Below, in pieces: positions 8,368-17,791 of a stretch of 64,000 bases of DNA (the first letter of the stretch is position 1; each line of letters begins with the position of its first letter). The position numbers were made by a program, and so were the translations under genes. Below the pieces are notes generated by a model. The model was not told the origin of the DNA, did no database searches, and saw only the letters and a program-made list of their open reading frames with translations. This DNA comes from Bradyrhizobium ivorense (GTDB lineage Bacteria > Pseudomonadota > Alphaproteobacteria > Rhizobiales > Xanthobacteraceae). The stretch is taken from the NCBI RefSeq assembly GCF_900696085.1, contig NZ_CAADFC020000024.1, forward strand, positions 43,327 through 107,326, read 5' to 3'.

Positions 8368-8535
8368 TTACTTGATCTTGGCTTCCTTGAACTCGACGTG
8401 CTTGCGCGCGACCGGGTCGTACTTCTTCTTGACCAGCTTGTCGGTCATGGTGCGCGAATTCTTCTTGGCGACGTAATAGAAGCCGGTGTCCGCCGTCGAC
8501 ACGAGCTTGACCTTGATGGTGACCGCCTTGGCCAT
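8368..8535 (-). CDS. rpmG: 50S ribosomal protein L33
   Basis: The 55-aa protein starts MAKAVTIKVKLVSTADTGFY and is a full-length L33 of the alphaproteobacterial type, ending VEFKEAKIK. TADTGFYYVAKKNSRT matches the family core. It lacks the zinc-binding CxxC pairs, so it is the C- (zinc-independent) form. The ATG at 8535 is preceded by GAGG at 8 bases; the longer frame to 8577 adds unrelated residues. L33 sits near the tRNA E-site of the large subunit. Confidence 0.96.
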   Translation of the reverse strand: MAKAVTIKVKLVSTADTGFYYVAKKNSRTMTDKLVKKKYDPVARKHVEFKEAKIK

Positions 8536-8662
8536 GTGCAAAACCTCGAAAATAGGGAGATATCGGGAGCCGGCCAAATCGGCCCGCGTTTGGCCGGGAA
8601 ACTAGCCACAAACCGCCAGAAGTCAAGGATTTCCCGGCCGAACCAGTGCCGATTCCGGCCAA

Positions 8663-9988
8663 TTAGCCCTCGAAGAAGCGGTTTTTCGGCCGCGGCAGGC
8701 CCAAATTCTCGCGCAGCGTCCGCCCTTCATACTCGTTGCGGAAGATCCCGCGCCGCTGCAGTTCCGGGACCACCTTGTCGACGAAGTCGAACAGGCCCTG
8801 CGGCAGATAGGGGAACATGATGTTGAAGCCGTCGCTGCCGTGCCCCGTCAGCCATTCCTCCATCTGGTCGGCGATGGTCGAGGGCGTGCCGACGAAGGCG
8901 AGCCCGCCATAGCCGCCGACGCGCTGGGCAAGCTGGCGCACTGTGAGCTTGTCACGCGCGGCGACCTCGACGAGGCGCTGCCGTCCGCTCTTGCTGGCAT
9001 TGGTCTCCGGGATCGGCGGCAGCTGCCCGTCCGGATCGAAGCCGGAGGCATCGGTGCCGAGGATCACCGACAGCGAGGCGATCGCACTGTCGTAATGCAC
9101 GCGGCTGTCGAGCAGCGCGCGTTTCTCCTTGGCCTCCTCGACGCTGTCGCCGACCACGACGAACGCGCCGGGCAGGATCTTCAGATGTTCGGGATCGCGG
9201 CCGATCTTTTCCATGCGGCCCTTGATGTCGGCATAGAGCTTTTGTCCGTCGGCGAGACTGCCGCCGCCGGTGAACACGGCTTCCGCGGTCTCGGCCGCGA
9301 GCTGCCTGCCGTCATCGGACGCGCCGGCCTGCACGATCACCGGCCAGCCCTGCACCGGGCGGGCGATGTTCAGCGGGCCGCGCACCGAGAGATATTTGCC
9401 CTTGTGATTGAGCGTGTGCATCTTCGCGGGATCGAAGAACAGCCCGGACTCGACGTCGCGCACGAAGGCGTCGTCGGCGAAGGAATCCCACAGCCCTGTG
9501 ACGACGTCATAGAACTCGCGGGCGCGCTTGTAGCGCTCGGCATGCTCCATATGGTCGTCGAGGCCGAAATTCAGCGCAGCGTCCGGATTGGACGTGGTGA
9601 CGATATTCCACCCCGCGCGGCCGCCCGAGAGATGGTCGAGCGAGGCGAAGCGGCGGGCGACGTGATAGGGCTCGTCGAAGGTGGTCGAGCCGGTCGCGAT
9701 CAGGCCGATGTTCTCGGTAACCGCCGACAGTGCCGAGAGCAGCGTGAATGGCTCGAACGAGGTCACGGTGTGGCTGCGCTTCAGCGCATTGATCGGCATG
9801 TTGAGCACGGCCAGATGGTCGGCCATGAAGAAGGCGTCGAACTTGCCGGCCTCCAGCTTGCGGATCAGCTGCTTGATCTGGTCGAAGTTGAAATTGGCGT
9901 CGGGCCAGGCCCCGGGATAGCGCCAGGCGCCGGTGTGGATGCTGATCGGCCGCATGAACGCGCCGAGCTTGAGTTGACGCTTCGCCAT
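8663..9988 (-). CDS. LLM-class flavin-dependent monooxygenase (NtaA/SnaA/DszA group)
   Basis: The 441-aa length fits the NtaA/SnaA/DszA(SoxA) branch of bacterial luciferase-like FMNH2-dependent monooxygenases. Typical segments are GAFMRPISIHTGAWRYPGAW at the N-terminus, FDAFFMADH, IGLIATGSTTFDEPYHVARR, SGGRAGWNIVTTSNPDAALN, and PVIVQAGASDDGRQLAAETA. Members act on nitrilotriacetate, EDTA, dibenzothiophene sulfone or similar compounds using reduced flavin from a partner reductase. No reductase is adjacent, so the substrate is not predictable. It is a single gene with a short divergent repeat-filled upstream region. Confidence 0.92.
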   Translation of the reverse strand: MAKRQLKLGAFMRPISIHTGAWRYPGAWPDANFNFDQIKQLIRKLEAGKFDAFFMADHLAVLNMPINALKRSHTVTSFEPFTLLSALSAVTENIGLIATGSTTFDEPYHVARRFASLDHLSGGRAGWNIVTTSNPDAALNFGLDDHMEHAERYKRAREFYDVVTGLWDSFADDAFVRDVESGLFFDPAKMHTLNHKGKYLSVRGPLNIARPVQGWPVIVQAGASDDGRQLAAETAEAVFTGGGSLADGQKLYADIKGRMEKIGRDPEHLKILPGAFVVVGDSVEEAKEKRALLDSRVHYDSAIASLSVILGTDASGFDPDGQLPPIPETNASKSGRQRLVEVAARDKLTVRQLAQRVGGYGGLAFVGTPSTIADQMEEWLTGHGSDGFNIMFPYLPQGLFDFVDKVVPELQRRGIFRNEYEGRTLRENLGLPRPKNRFFEG

Positions 9989-10130
9989 TGCCCCGTTCCG
10001 TTGTTGAGGTCGTTAGCGGAACAGATAGGGAGGCGGTCCACGGCGCGCCATCCCGGCGGCGGCAGAAGATTTTTGCAATTTGAACGGCCGCTGGAGGATA
10101 AGTCCGCAACCGCCGGCCACATCGTCATCG

Positions 10131-10233
10131 CGAGCGAAGCGAAGCAATCCATCGTCCCGCTTGTTGAAGCATGGATTGCTTCGTCGCTTCAGCGCAAATT
10201 GCTTTGCAATTTTGTCGCGAGCTCCTCGCAATG
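10131..10233. repeat. Dispersed palindromic repeat (gcgaagcaatccat type)
   Basis: CGAAGCAATCCAT (10140-10152) pairs with ATGGATTGCTTCG (10171-10183) across an 18-base loop. Outer gcgaagcg/cgcttc bases extend the dyad, and a related tail (TTGCTTTGCAATTTTGTCGC) runs to about 10233. The motif gcgaagcaatccat is a common repeat in Bradyrhizobium intergenic regions, as I recall. It lies between the converging Nudix 3' end and the 5' end of the LLM gene. Confidence 0.8.
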
Positions 10234-10248
10234 GCGGTTGGGTGTGCA

Positions 10249-10986
10249 TCACGCCCCCAGCACATCCTTGTGCATCTTGCCGCCGTAGAAATGGAAGAAC
10301 GGCACCGCGGCATCATGGCGGAGCGGGCCGGTGGCGAGGCGGCGGTCGAGCTCGGCGAGCACGTTCTTGGTCATGGCGTGCGCATCCGCCAGCGGCTCGG
10401 AGCCGATCTCGACCCACACCAAATCGACCAGCTCGGCGTCGGCATGCACCACGCCATCGACGCGGTGCGCGATGGTCGAGGCATCGGCGGTGAAAAAGCG
10501 GGTGTCGAAACGGCGGACGCGGCCGGGCGGGGTGATCGCGCGCGCGATCAAAAACAGGCCGGACGGATCGGGCAGCAGGCCTGCGTCGGCGAATGGCTTC
10601 CAGGGACCATCGAGCTTGATGGTCTTCTCGACCTTGCGGCCGAGGCAGAGGCCGGTCTCCTCGCAGGCTTCGCGGATCGCGGCGTTGGCCAGCGCACGCG
10701 CGCGGCCGGGCGTGATCTTCGGGCTGCCTTTCAGAAGATTGGCCTCGAGCTCCGGCGTGATCTGTGCCGCGACCGGCACGCGGTTATCAGCCTTGTCGAC
10801 GCGGCCACCGGGGAAGACGTATTTGCCCGGCATGAACACCACCTTGTCGTGGCGCTTGCCGACCAGCACCTTTGGTTTGGGACCGGAGCGGTCGATCAGG
10901 ATCAGCGTCGCCGCATCCTTGGGCCGGAAATAGGGGTGATGATCGGCTTCTTTTTCCCCTTGGTGGACAGCGGCAGCTTCAGTCAT
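10249..10986 (-). CDS. Nudix hydrolase, NUDT19-like
   Basis: The 245-aa protein contains FPGGRVDKAD (52-67 region), an insertion of about 35 residues, then AAIREACEETGL, the REUxEExGU half of the Nudix box. Splitting the box between its GG and REAxEE halves is characteristic of the NUDT19/NUDT7-type (acyl-)CoA diphosphatases, so this is probably a CoA or nucleotide-sugar pyrophosphatase that needs Mg2+. It is the last gene of the minus-strand run topA-rnr-DUF983-Nudix, 35 bp after DUF983. The ATG at 10986 is preceded by AAGGGATGA. Confidence 0.9.
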   Translation of the reverse strand: MTEAAAVHQGEKEADHHPYFRPKDAATLILIDRSGPKPKVLVGKRHDKVVFMPGKYVFPGGRVDKADNRVPVAAQITPELEANLLKGSPKITPGRARALANAAIREACEETGLCLGRKVEKTIKLDGPWKPFADAGLLPDPSGLFLIARAITPPGRVRRFDTRFFTADASTIAHRVDGVVHADAELVDLVWVEIGSEPLADAHAMTKNVLAELDRRLATGPLRHDAAVPFFHFYGGKMHKDVLGA

Positions 10987-11021
10987 TTCATCCCTTTCGG
11001 CTCTTGTTGGGTCCGGTTTAG

Positions 11022-11462
11022 CTAGACCGGCGGGATGTCGCTAGGGGGATTCTCGTCAAAGCCATGCATGCGCAGGGCCCATTGCAATCCGATCACGGCT
11101 CCTTTCACCGGCTGCAGCAGCGCCAGCGACGCAAACAGCGTGAGCGGCAGATAGATCGCAAGCTGCAGCCAGACCGGCGGTGAATAGTCGGTTTCGATCC
11201 ACAGCACGGTCGGTACCACGATATGGCCGACGATGACGATGACGAGATAGGCCGGCAGATCGTCGGCGCGGTGCGGCGAGAAATCGAGATCGCAGACCGG
11301 GCAATGGCCGTCGCATTTGAGAAACTTGCGGAACAGCCTGCCTTTGCCGCAGCGCGGGCAGCGGCTGCAAAACCCGCGCATCATCGCGGTCCAGACGTCG
11401 CGCTTCTCGGGATTGGTCGTGTCGCGGGTCCAGACGACCGTCTCCGGGGTCACCCCTTCCAT
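11022..11462 (-). CDS. DUF983 family membrane protein
   Basis: The 146-aa protein has two CxxC pairs (CSRCPRCGKG, and C...HCPVCDLDF) forming a likely zinc ribbon at about 32-58. Two transmembrane helices follow (AYLVIVIVGHIVVPTVLWI and LQLAIYLPLTLFASLALLQP). This is the DUF983 pattern, common next to rnr in rhizobia. The function is unknown. The start overlaps the 3' end of rnr by 13 bp, indicating translational coupling. Confidence 0.92.
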   Translation of the reverse strand: MEGVTPETVVWTRDTTNPEKRDVWTAMMRGFCSRCPRCGKGRLFRKFLKCDGHCPVCDLDFSPHRADDLPAYLVIVIVGHIVVPTVLWIETDYSPPVWLQLAIYLPLTLFASLALLQPVKGAVIGLQWALRMHGFDENPPSDIPPV

Positions 11463-13780
11463 GACTTGCCTCGCTTCGACTTGCCGGACTTCTTCGGCCT
11501 GGCCGGCTTGCGCTCCTTCTTGCTGCGCGCCTTGCGCTCCTTGTGCGCGCCGGCGCGACGCTCCGCTCGTGCGCCGTCGCGTTTTCTGCCGCGCGGAAGT
11601 GCCTGTCCCGCCGATAGCAGCTCGAAGCGCAACGCGCCGGCGATCGGCGCGGCCTCGACCAGCCGCACATCGACGACGTCGCCGAGCCGGTACATGGCGC
11701 CGCTGCGCGAGCCGATCAGCGCGTGGCGGGTTTCGTCGTAGTTGAAATATTCGCTGCCGATGGTGCGGATCGGGATCAGCCCGTCGGCGCCGGTGTCGTC
11801 GAGCTTCACGAACAGGCCCGAGCGCGTCACGCCCGAGATGCGGCCCTGGAACGAGGCGCCGACCTTATCGGCGAGGAAATGCGCGATCAGCCGGTCCGCA
11901 GTCTCGCGCTCGGCCTTCATGGCGCGGCGCTCGGTGACCGAAATCTGTGCCGCGATCTCGGCGAGCGTCTCCACCGTTTCGTCGGTCGGCAGCGCACCGT
12001 CGCCGAGGCCGAGCGCGCGGATCAGCGCGCGGTGCACGATCAGATCGGCGTAGCGGCGGATCGGCGAGGTGAAGTGGGCGTAGCGGCGCAGGTTCAAGCC
12101 GAAATGGCCGTAATTCTCGGCGGAGTATTCAGCCTGCGCCTGCGAGCGCAGCACCACCTCGTTGACTAGCGGCTCGTAATCCTCGCCGGAAACCTGCGCC
12201 AGCACGCGGTTGAACTGCGAGGGCCGCAGCGCGCCCTGCTTGGTGAAGGGCAGGTCGAGCGTCTTGAGAAATTCCTGGAGGTTGTAGATCTTCTCCTGGG
12301 TCGGCTCGTCATGCACGCGATAGATCAGCGGGAGGTTCTTCTTCTCCAGCATTTCCGCCGCCGCGACGTTGGCGAGGATCATGAACTCCTCGATCAGCCG
12401 GTGCGCATCGAGCCGCTGCGGCACGATCACGCGGTCGACGGTGCCGTCAGGCTTCAGCAGGATCTTGCGCTCGGGCAGATCGAGATCGAGCGGGTCGCGC
12501 TCATTGCGCGCGAGCTTGACCAGCTCATAGGCCGACCACAGCGGTTTTAGGATCGGATCGAGCAGGGGGCCGGTGGTGTCGTCGGGGCGGCCGTCGATCG
12601 CGGCCTGCGCCTGCGCATAATTGAGCTTTGCCGCCGAGCGCATCAGCACGCGATGAAATGTGTGCGAACGCTTGCGGCCGTCGGCGCCGATCACCATGCG
12701 CACCGCGAGCGCGCCGCGCGGCTCGCCTGGCACCAGCGAGCAGAGATTGTTGGAGATGCGCTCCGGTAGCATCGGCACCACCCGATCGGGGAAATACACC
12801 GAGTTGCCGCGCTGCAGTGCGTCGCGGTCGAGCGCCGAGCCTGATCGTACATAGTAGGCGACGTCGGCGATCGCGACATGGACGATGTAGCCGCCCTTGT
12901 TGTTCGGATCAGGATCGACCTCCGCATGCACGGCGTCGTCGTGATCCTTGGCATCCGGCGGATCGATGGTGACGAGCGGCACGTCGCGCCAGTCCTCGCG
13001 GCCCTGCAGCGCCGCGGGTTTTGCCTCTTCGGACTCGCGGATCGCGGCAGGCGAAAACACCTGCGGAATGTCGTGGGCGTTGATCGCGATCAGGCTGATC
13101 GCCTTTTCGCTCGCGATCGAGCCGAGCCGTTCCTTGACCCGGCCGGAGTTGAGGCCGTAGCCGCGGGTGCGCACGAGATCGACGCTGATCAGGTCGCCGT
13201 CCTCGGCGCCGCCGGTGTCGGCCTTGGCGATGTTGAGCTCGCGGCCGGCTTGCTTCTTGTCGACCGGGATCAGCCGCCCGCCGCCGTCGGGATTTTTGCG
13301 GAAGATGCCGAGGATGCGGCTCCGCGCATGGTCGATGATCTTGATGACGCGGCCGCGATACGGCGTGCCGTCGCGCTCGTCGGTCACCTCGACCCGCAGC
13401 AGGGCGCGGTCGCCGACGCCGGCGGTGGTGCCGGGTTTTGGCCGCCGCGGCGTGTCGATACGGATCTTCGGGGCGGTGCCGTTCTCTTCGGCATCCCACT
13501 CGGCGGGGGTGGCGATCAATTCGCCGTCGCTGTCGCGGCCGGTGATGTCGGCGAGCACGGTCGGCGGCAGCGCCGCCGGCTCGTGCATCTTGCGTCCGCG
13601 CTTTGCAATCGTGCCGTCATCGGCGAGCTCGCGCAGCATGCGCTTCAGCTCGACGCGGTCGGCGTTCTTCAGGCCGAAGGCACGAGCGATCTCGCGGGTG
13701 CCGACCTTGCCTGGATTGGCGCGAATGAAGGCGACGATGGCGTCCCGGGCCGGAAAGCCATGGTCGGGTTTTTGTTTCAC
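11450..13780 (-). CDS. rnr: Ribonuclease R
   Basis: The 776-aa 3'-5' exoribonuclease has an N-terminal winged helix (VGTREIARAFGL), cold-shock domains, a central RNB catalytic domain with metal-binding DAKDHDDAVHAEVD, NNLCSLVPGEPRGALAVRM, and HFTSPIRRYADLIVHRAL. A C-terminal S1 domain (FQGRISGVTRSGLFVKLDDT) and a basic Lys/Arg tail follow. It degrades structured RNA in mRNA and rRNA turnover. The start is a GTG at 13780 that directly abuts the TAA of topA, so the two are almost certainly cotranscribed and coupled. Confidence 0.96.
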   Translation of the reverse strand: MKQKPDHGFPARDAIVAFIRANPGKVGTREIARAFGLKNADRVELKRMLRELADDGTIAKRGRKMHEPAALPPTVLADITGRDSDGELIATPAEWDAEENGTAPKIRIDTPRRPKPGTTAGVGDRALLRVEVTDERDGTPYRGRVIKIIDHARSRILGIFRKNPDGGGRLIPVDKKQAGRELNIAKADTGGAEDGDLISVDLVRTRGYGLNSGRVKERLGSIASEKAISLIAINAHDIPQVFSPAAIRESEEAKPAALQGREDWRDVPLVTIDPPDAKDHDDAVHAEVDPDPNNKGGYIVHVAIADVAYYVRSGSALDRDALQRGNSVYFPDRVVPMLPERISNNLCSLVPGEPRGALAVRMVIGADGRKRSHTFHRVLMRSAAKLNYAQAQAAIDGRPDDTTGPLLDPILKPLWSAYELVKLARNERDPLDLDLPERKILLKPDGTVDRVIVPQRLDAHRLIEEFMILANVAAAEMLEKKNLPLIYRVHDEPTQEKIYNLQEFLKTLDLPFTKQGALRPSQFNRVLAQVSGEDYEPLVNEVVLRSQAQAEYSAENYGHFGLNLRRYAHFTSPIRRYADLIVHRALIRALGLGDGALPTDETVETLAEIAAQISVTERRAMKAERETADRLIAHFLADKVGASFQGRISGVTRSGLFVKLDDTGADGLIPIRTIGSEYFNYDETRHALIGSRSGAMYRLGDVVDVRLVEAAPIAGALRFELLSAGQALPRGRKRDGARAERRAGAHKERKARSKKERKPARPKKSGKSKRGKSWKG

Positions 13781-16549
13781 TTATCCTCTTGCCTTGCCGG
13801 CGCTCTTCTTCGCCGGCGATTTCGATCCCGCCGCCGGCTTTGCGGCCGAGGTCTTGGCGCCTGACGAGACCGGAGCGCGCGCCTTGCTGGCGGCCTCCGA
13901 TTTTGGTTTCGCTGCGGCCTTCTTCGCCGCGGATTTCTTGGCGGGCTTGGCCTCAGCGTCATCCTTCTCGTCGGACTTCGCTTCGGATTTGGCCTTGGCC
14001 GGCTTCGCCGCCTTGGCTTTCTTGCCCTTGGCCTTGCCGCCGCCCTTGGCCGCGCGCTCGTCGATCAGCGCGATCGCTTCCGCCAGCGTGACCTCGTCGG
14101 GCGTGCGGTCGCTCGGGATCGTCGCGTTGACGCCGCCCGCGGTGACGTAGGCGCCGTAGCGGCCGTTCTTCAGCGCGACCGCGCCGAGCGAGGGATGATC
14201 GCCGAGCGGCTTGCCGGGATCGGCGCCGAAGCGGCGGCCGCTCGGGCCTTTTGCAATTTTCTCGGCAATCAGCGTGACGGCGCGGTTCAGCCCGATATTG
14301 AAGACCTCGTCGCCGGCCTCGAGGCTGGCATAGGTCTTCTCATGCTTCACGAACGGCCCGAAGCGGCCGAGGCCCGCGGTGATCGGCTGTCCGGTCTCCG
14401 GATGCTTGCCGATTTCGCGCGGCAGCGACAACAGCTTGAGCGCCAGCTCGAGGTCGACATCCGCGGGCGAGGTGCCCTTCGGAATGCCGGCGCGCTTCGG
14501 CTTCTCGCCTTCCTCATAATCCTTCTGCTCGCCGAGCTGGATATAGGGGCCGAACCGGCCGGCCTTCACGGTGACATCGAACCCGGTGTCGGGATCGGTG
14601 CCGAGCACGCGGTCGGCGCTCTCCGCGCTGTCGGCGGCGAGCGGGCGGGTGTAGCGGCATTCCGGATAGTTCGAGCAGCCGACGAAGGCGCCGAACTTGC
14701 CGGCCTTCAGGTTCAGCTTGCCGGTGCCGCAGGTCGGGCACTGCCTGACATCGCCGCCATCGGCGCGCGGCGGGTAGATGTGCGGGCCCAGCATCTCGTC
14801 GAGCGCATCGAGCACCTCGGCGACGCGCAGATCCTTGATGTCGTTGACCGCGCCGATGAAGTCGCGCCAAAAGTCCTGCAACACCTGCTGCCAGGCGATC
14901 TCGTTGTTGGAGATGCGGTCGAGCTGCTCCTCGAGATCGGCGGTGAAGTCGTATTCGACGTAGCGCTGGAAGAAGTTTTCCAGGAACGCGACCACGACGC
15001 GGCCCTTGTCCTCGCCGTGCAGGCGCTTCTTCTCGAGCTTGACGTAGCCGCGGTCCTTCAACACCTGCAGGATCGAGGCGTAGGTCGAGGGCCGGCCGAT
15101 GCCGAGTTCTTCCATCCGCTTCACCAGCGACGCTTCGGAGAAGCGCGGCGGCGGCTCGGTGAAATGCTGGGTGACGGCAAGGCTCTGGCGCTTCACCGCT
15201 TCGCCGGTGTTCATCGCGGGCAGGCGGCGCGAATCCTCGTCCTCCTCGTCGTCGTGACCTTCCTGATAGAGCGCGAGGAAGCCGTCGAACTTGATCACCT
15301 GGCCGGAAGCGCGCAGCTCCAGCACACGGGAGCCGGCCTTGCCCTCGATGTCGACCGTGGTGCGTTCGAGCTCCGCGGATTCCATCTGGCTCGCGATGGT
15401 GCGCTTCCAGATCAGCTCATAAAGCTTGGCCTGGTCGGGATCGAGCCTGCGGCCGATCGAGGCCGGGCGGCGCGACAGGTCGGTCGGGCGGATCGCCTCG
15501 TGGGCCTCCTGCGCGTTCTTGGCCTTGGCCTGGTACTGGCGCGGGGCATCCGGCACATAGGCGTTGCCGTAATCCTCGCCGATCACCTTGCGCGCCTGGG
15601 TGATCGCTTCGGGCGCGATCTGCACGCCATCGGTTCGCATATAGGTGATGAGGCCGGTGGTCTCGCCGCCAATGTCGATGCCCTCATAGAGCCGCTGCGC
15701 GATGCGCATGGTGTGCGCCGGGGCGAAGCCGAGCTTGCGGCTGGCTTCCTGCTGCAGGGTCGAGGTGGTGAAGGGGGCCTGCGGATTGCGCCGCGCCGGT
15801 TTTGCCTCGACGCTCGCGACGCGGAAGGTCGCGGCCTCGATCGCCTTCTTGAAGTCCTCGGCTTCCGCGCCGGAGCCAATGTCGAGGCGGGCGATCTTCT
15901 TGCCGTCGGCGCCGACGAGGCGCGCCTCAAAGGTTTCGCCGCGGGTCGTGACCAGCGTCGCGACCAGCGACCAGTATTCCTTCGGCACGAACTTCTCGAT
16001 CTCGAGCTCGCGGTCGCAGACCAGCCGCAGCGCGACCGACTGCACGCGGCCGGCCGAGCGGGCGCCGGGCAGCTTGCGCCACAGCACCGGGGAGAGCGTG
16101 AAGCCGACCAGATAGTCCAGCGCGCGGCGCGCCATATAGGCGTCGACCAGCGCGCCATCGATCTGGCGCGGCGCCTTCATCGCCTCGGACACGGCCTGCT
16201 TGGTGATGGCGTTGAACACCACGCGCTCGACCTTCTGGTCCTTCAGCGCGCGCTTCTCCTTCATCACCTCCAGCACGTGCCAGGAGATCGCCTCGCCCTC
16301 GCGATCAGGGTCGGTTGCGAGAATCAGGCGGTCAGCACCCTTCAGCGCCTTGGCGATGTCGTTCAGACGGCTGGCGGCCTTGGCGTCAACCTCCCAGATC
16401 ATCTGGAAATTGGCGTCCGGATCGACCGATCCGTTCTTGGCCGGGAGGTCGCGGACATGGCCGAACGACGCCAGGACCTCGTAGGAGGACCCCAGATATT
16501 TGTTGATCGTCTTGGCCTTGGCCGGCGACTCCACAATGACGATATTCAT
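13781..16549 (-). CDS. topA: DNA topoisomerase I
   Basis: The 922-aa type IA topoisomerase has a Toprim domain with E7 in VIVESPAKAKTINKYLG and D80/D82 in LATDPDREGEA, and the catalytic Tyr303 in GLITYMRTDG. SAGRVQSVALRLVCDRELEI is the conserved strand/helix of domain IV. The C-terminal part has one Cys4 zinc finger (CPTCGTGKLNLKAGKFGAFV, then GCSNYPEC) and several zinc-free topoisomerase C-terminal repeats (RFGPYIQLG, RFGPFVKHE, RYGAYVTAGG). It ends in an about 90-residue Lys/Ala-rich tail typical of alphaproteobacteria. The enzyme relaxes negative supercoils. It heads the topA-rnr-DUF983-Nudix run. Confidence 0.97.
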   Translation of the reverse strand: MNIVIVESPAKAKTINKYLGSSYEVLASFGHVRDLPAKNGSVDPDANFQMIWEVDAKAASRLNDIAKALKGADRLILATDPDREGEAISWHVLEVMKEKRALKDQKVERVVFNAITKQAVSEAMKAPRQIDGALVDAYMARRALDYLVGFTLSPVLWRKLPGARSAGRVQSVALRLVCDRELEIEKFVPKEYWSLVATLVTTRGETFEARLVGADGKKIARLDIGSGAEAEDFKKAIEAATFRVASVEAKPARRNPQAPFTTSTLQQEASRKLGFAPAHTMRIAQRLYEGIDIGGETTGLITYMRTDGVQIAPEAITQARKVIGEDYGNAYVPDAPRQYQAKAKNAQEAHEAIRPTDLSRRPASIGRRLDPDQAKLYELIWKRTIASQMESAELERTTVDIEGKAGSRVLELRASGQVIKFDGFLALYQEGHDDEEDEDSRRLPAMNTGEAVKRQSLAVTQHFTEPPPRFSEASLVKRMEELGIGRPSTYASILQVLKDRGYVKLEKKRLHGEDKGRVVVAFLENFFQRYVEYDFTADLEEQLDRISNNEIAWQQVLQDFWRDFIGAVNDIKDLRVAEVLDALDEMLGPHIYPPRADGGDVRQCPTCGTGKLNLKAGKFGAFVGCSNYPECRYTRPLAADSAESADRVLGTDPDTGFDVTVKAGRFGPYIQLGEQKDYEEGEKPKRAGIPKGTSPADVDLELALKLLSLPREIGKHPETGQPITAGLGRFGPFVKHEKTYASLEAGDEVFNIGLNRAVTLIAEKIAKGPSGRRFGADPGKPLGDHPSLGAVALKNGRYGAYVTAGGVNATIPSDRTPDEVTLAEAIALIDERAAKGGGKAKGKKAKAAKPAKAKSEAKSDEKDDAEAKPAKKSAAKKAAAKPKSEAASKARAPVSSGAKTSAAKPAAGSKSPAKKSAGKARG

Positions 16550-16779
16550 GTCATTCCAATAGCTTACGGGAAAACTTGAAGACGGATTCCGCTAGACTCG
16601 CGACCCGCCATGTCGGGGCGAACATGGGTGCTGGGGCCGTCGGTGTCAAATCGCCAGATATTGAGGGGGTGGTTCCAGATGGGGAAATCCTATCCCCAGG
16701 GTTGAAAAATGCGTCCTAGAGTTGCGCCCGCAAAAGGCGTACCTCTCTTTATATAGGGCGGGAATCGGAAAGCGGACGT

Positions 16780-17016
16780 TTGACCAGGACAGGGGGCGGC
16801 CGGAAGCACAAGGCGTCCGGCCGGCGGCGATCGGCGGGCGAGGAGACAGGAGAGGGCAGCCCGGATGACGCCCTGGTCCTGATCCGGGCAGCCGTGACCG
16901 AACTGGCCAAGCTCGCCCAGCGCCACAATTTCGCGGTGCTCGACCACCTGTTAGCCATGGCCCGGCTGGAAGCCGACGAGCAACTGCGCGCCCGCAGCCG
17001 GCGGAAGCTGTCGTGA
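16780..17016 (+). CDS. Small conserved rhizobial protein divergent from topA
   Basis: This 78-aa ORF starts at TTG 16780, which follows the purine-rich GGAATCGGAAAGCGG. It has a basic, disordered N-terminus (TRTGGGRKHKASGRRRS), then an amphipathic helical C-terminal half (ALVLIRAAVTELAKLAQRHN, AVLDHLLAMARLEADEQLR). I recall similar short proteins divergent from topA in Bradyrhizobium. There is no known domain or function. The TTG start is the least certain point; no ATG is available upstream in frame. Confidence 0.7.
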   Translation: MTRTGGGRKHKASGRRRSAGEETGEGSPDDALVLIRAAVTELAKLAQRHNFAVLDHLLAMARLEADEQLRARSRRKLS

Positions 17017-17039
17017 GGGCAATGGCGCCACATAGTTAG

Positions 17040-17221
17040 TCCCGTCATCCCCGCGCAAAGGTTTCGCCTTTGCCCATGTCGCGAGAATGCGAAGCTGCGT
17101 CACCACCCGCAACTGTCATCGCCCGGCTCGACCGGGCGATCCAGTACGCCGCGGCCTCTCGGCCTAACAATGATTGCCTCTGGAATACTGGATCACCCGC
17201 ATGCGCGGGTGATGACACCGA
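17040..17221. repeat. Compound intergenic repeat with two dyads
   Basis: The 271-bp gap between the small ORF and the HxlR gene is filled by repeat DNA. GTCATCCCCGCGCAAAGG...CCTTTGCC begins at 17043. TGTCATCGCCCGGCTCGACCGGGCGATCCAGTA with an inner hairpin (CGCCCGG/CCGGGCG) lies at 17114-17146, and TACTGGATCACCCGCATGCGCGGGTGATGACA (17184-17215) is its inverted partner: TGTCATC/GATGACA outside, GATCCAGTA/TACTGGATC inside. This matches a repeat class common in Bradyrhizobium. No gene is seen. Confidence 0.8.
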
Positions 17222-17287
17222 GTTAGCTGTTCGACACTTGAATCCGCGTCTATTGGCTCTCGCTGCGCGAGCCCCGGAATGACGGAG

Positions 17288-17764
17288 CTACGCCGGCACC
17301 CGCCGCGCGCGCTTCGCTGCGGCCCGCGGCTTCAGCGTGGTGTCGGCTGCGCTCAGGAGCCGGCCGTCCTGGGAATACAGCGCGAGCTTCTGCACCGGCT
17401 TGCCGTTCTCGCGGTCGACCAGAAACGTGTCGATCTCGTTCGGATGCTCGTCGAACTCCTCGCTCCATTGCCGCAGCGCGACCAGGATCGGAAAGATGCC
17501 GCGGCCCTTCGGCGACAGCACATATTCCTGATAGGCGCTGCCGTCGGAGGCCGGGATCATCTTCAGTATGCCGCGCTCGACCAGCGTGCGCAGCCGCGTC
17601 GCGAGGATGTTCTTGGCGAGCCCGAGGCTGGTCTGGAATTCGCCGAAGCGGCGGCAGCCGAGGCTGGCGTCGCGGATGATCAAAAGCGACCACCAGTCGC
17701 CGAACACATCGAGCGCGCGCGCGATCGGGCAGCTGTCGCCGGCAAGACTGGTTCTCTTCACCAC
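17288..17764 (-). CDS. HxlR-family transcriptional regulator
   Basis: From the GTG at 17764 (after TTGGGAG) the protein is 158 aa. It starts with the redox-sensing-type N-terminus VVKRTSLAGDSCPIARALDV, then FGDWWSLLIIRDASLGCRRF, a HxlR winged helix with one Cys in the SCPIARAL segment and one in GCRRF. These regulators often respond to electrophiles through Cys. The longer frame to 17866 runs through an intergenic repeat and is not believable. It diverges from an SDR gene, with a near-perfect long inverted repeat between the two that is the likely operator. Confidence 0.9.
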   Translation of the reverse strand: MVKRTSLAGDSCPIARALDVFGDWWSLLIIRDASLGCRRFGEFQTSLGLAKNILATRLRTLVERGILKMIPASDGSAYQEYVLSPKGRGIFPILVALRQWSEEFDEHPNEIDTFLVDRENGKPVQKLALYSQDGRLLSAADTTLKPRAAAKRARRVPA

Positions 17765-17791
17765 GCGGTCTCCCAAGGATTCCTTGTTTGA

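Noticed and set aside
14195..16579. 794-aa plus-strand open frame opposite topA
   Set aside because: Shadow of topA, whose motifs (Toprim, Tyr303, zinc finger) are all intact on the minus strand.
17114..17215. Possible CRISPR-like repeats
   Set aside because: The palindromes are dispersed intergenic repeats; there are no regularly spaced identical repeats with unique spacers.
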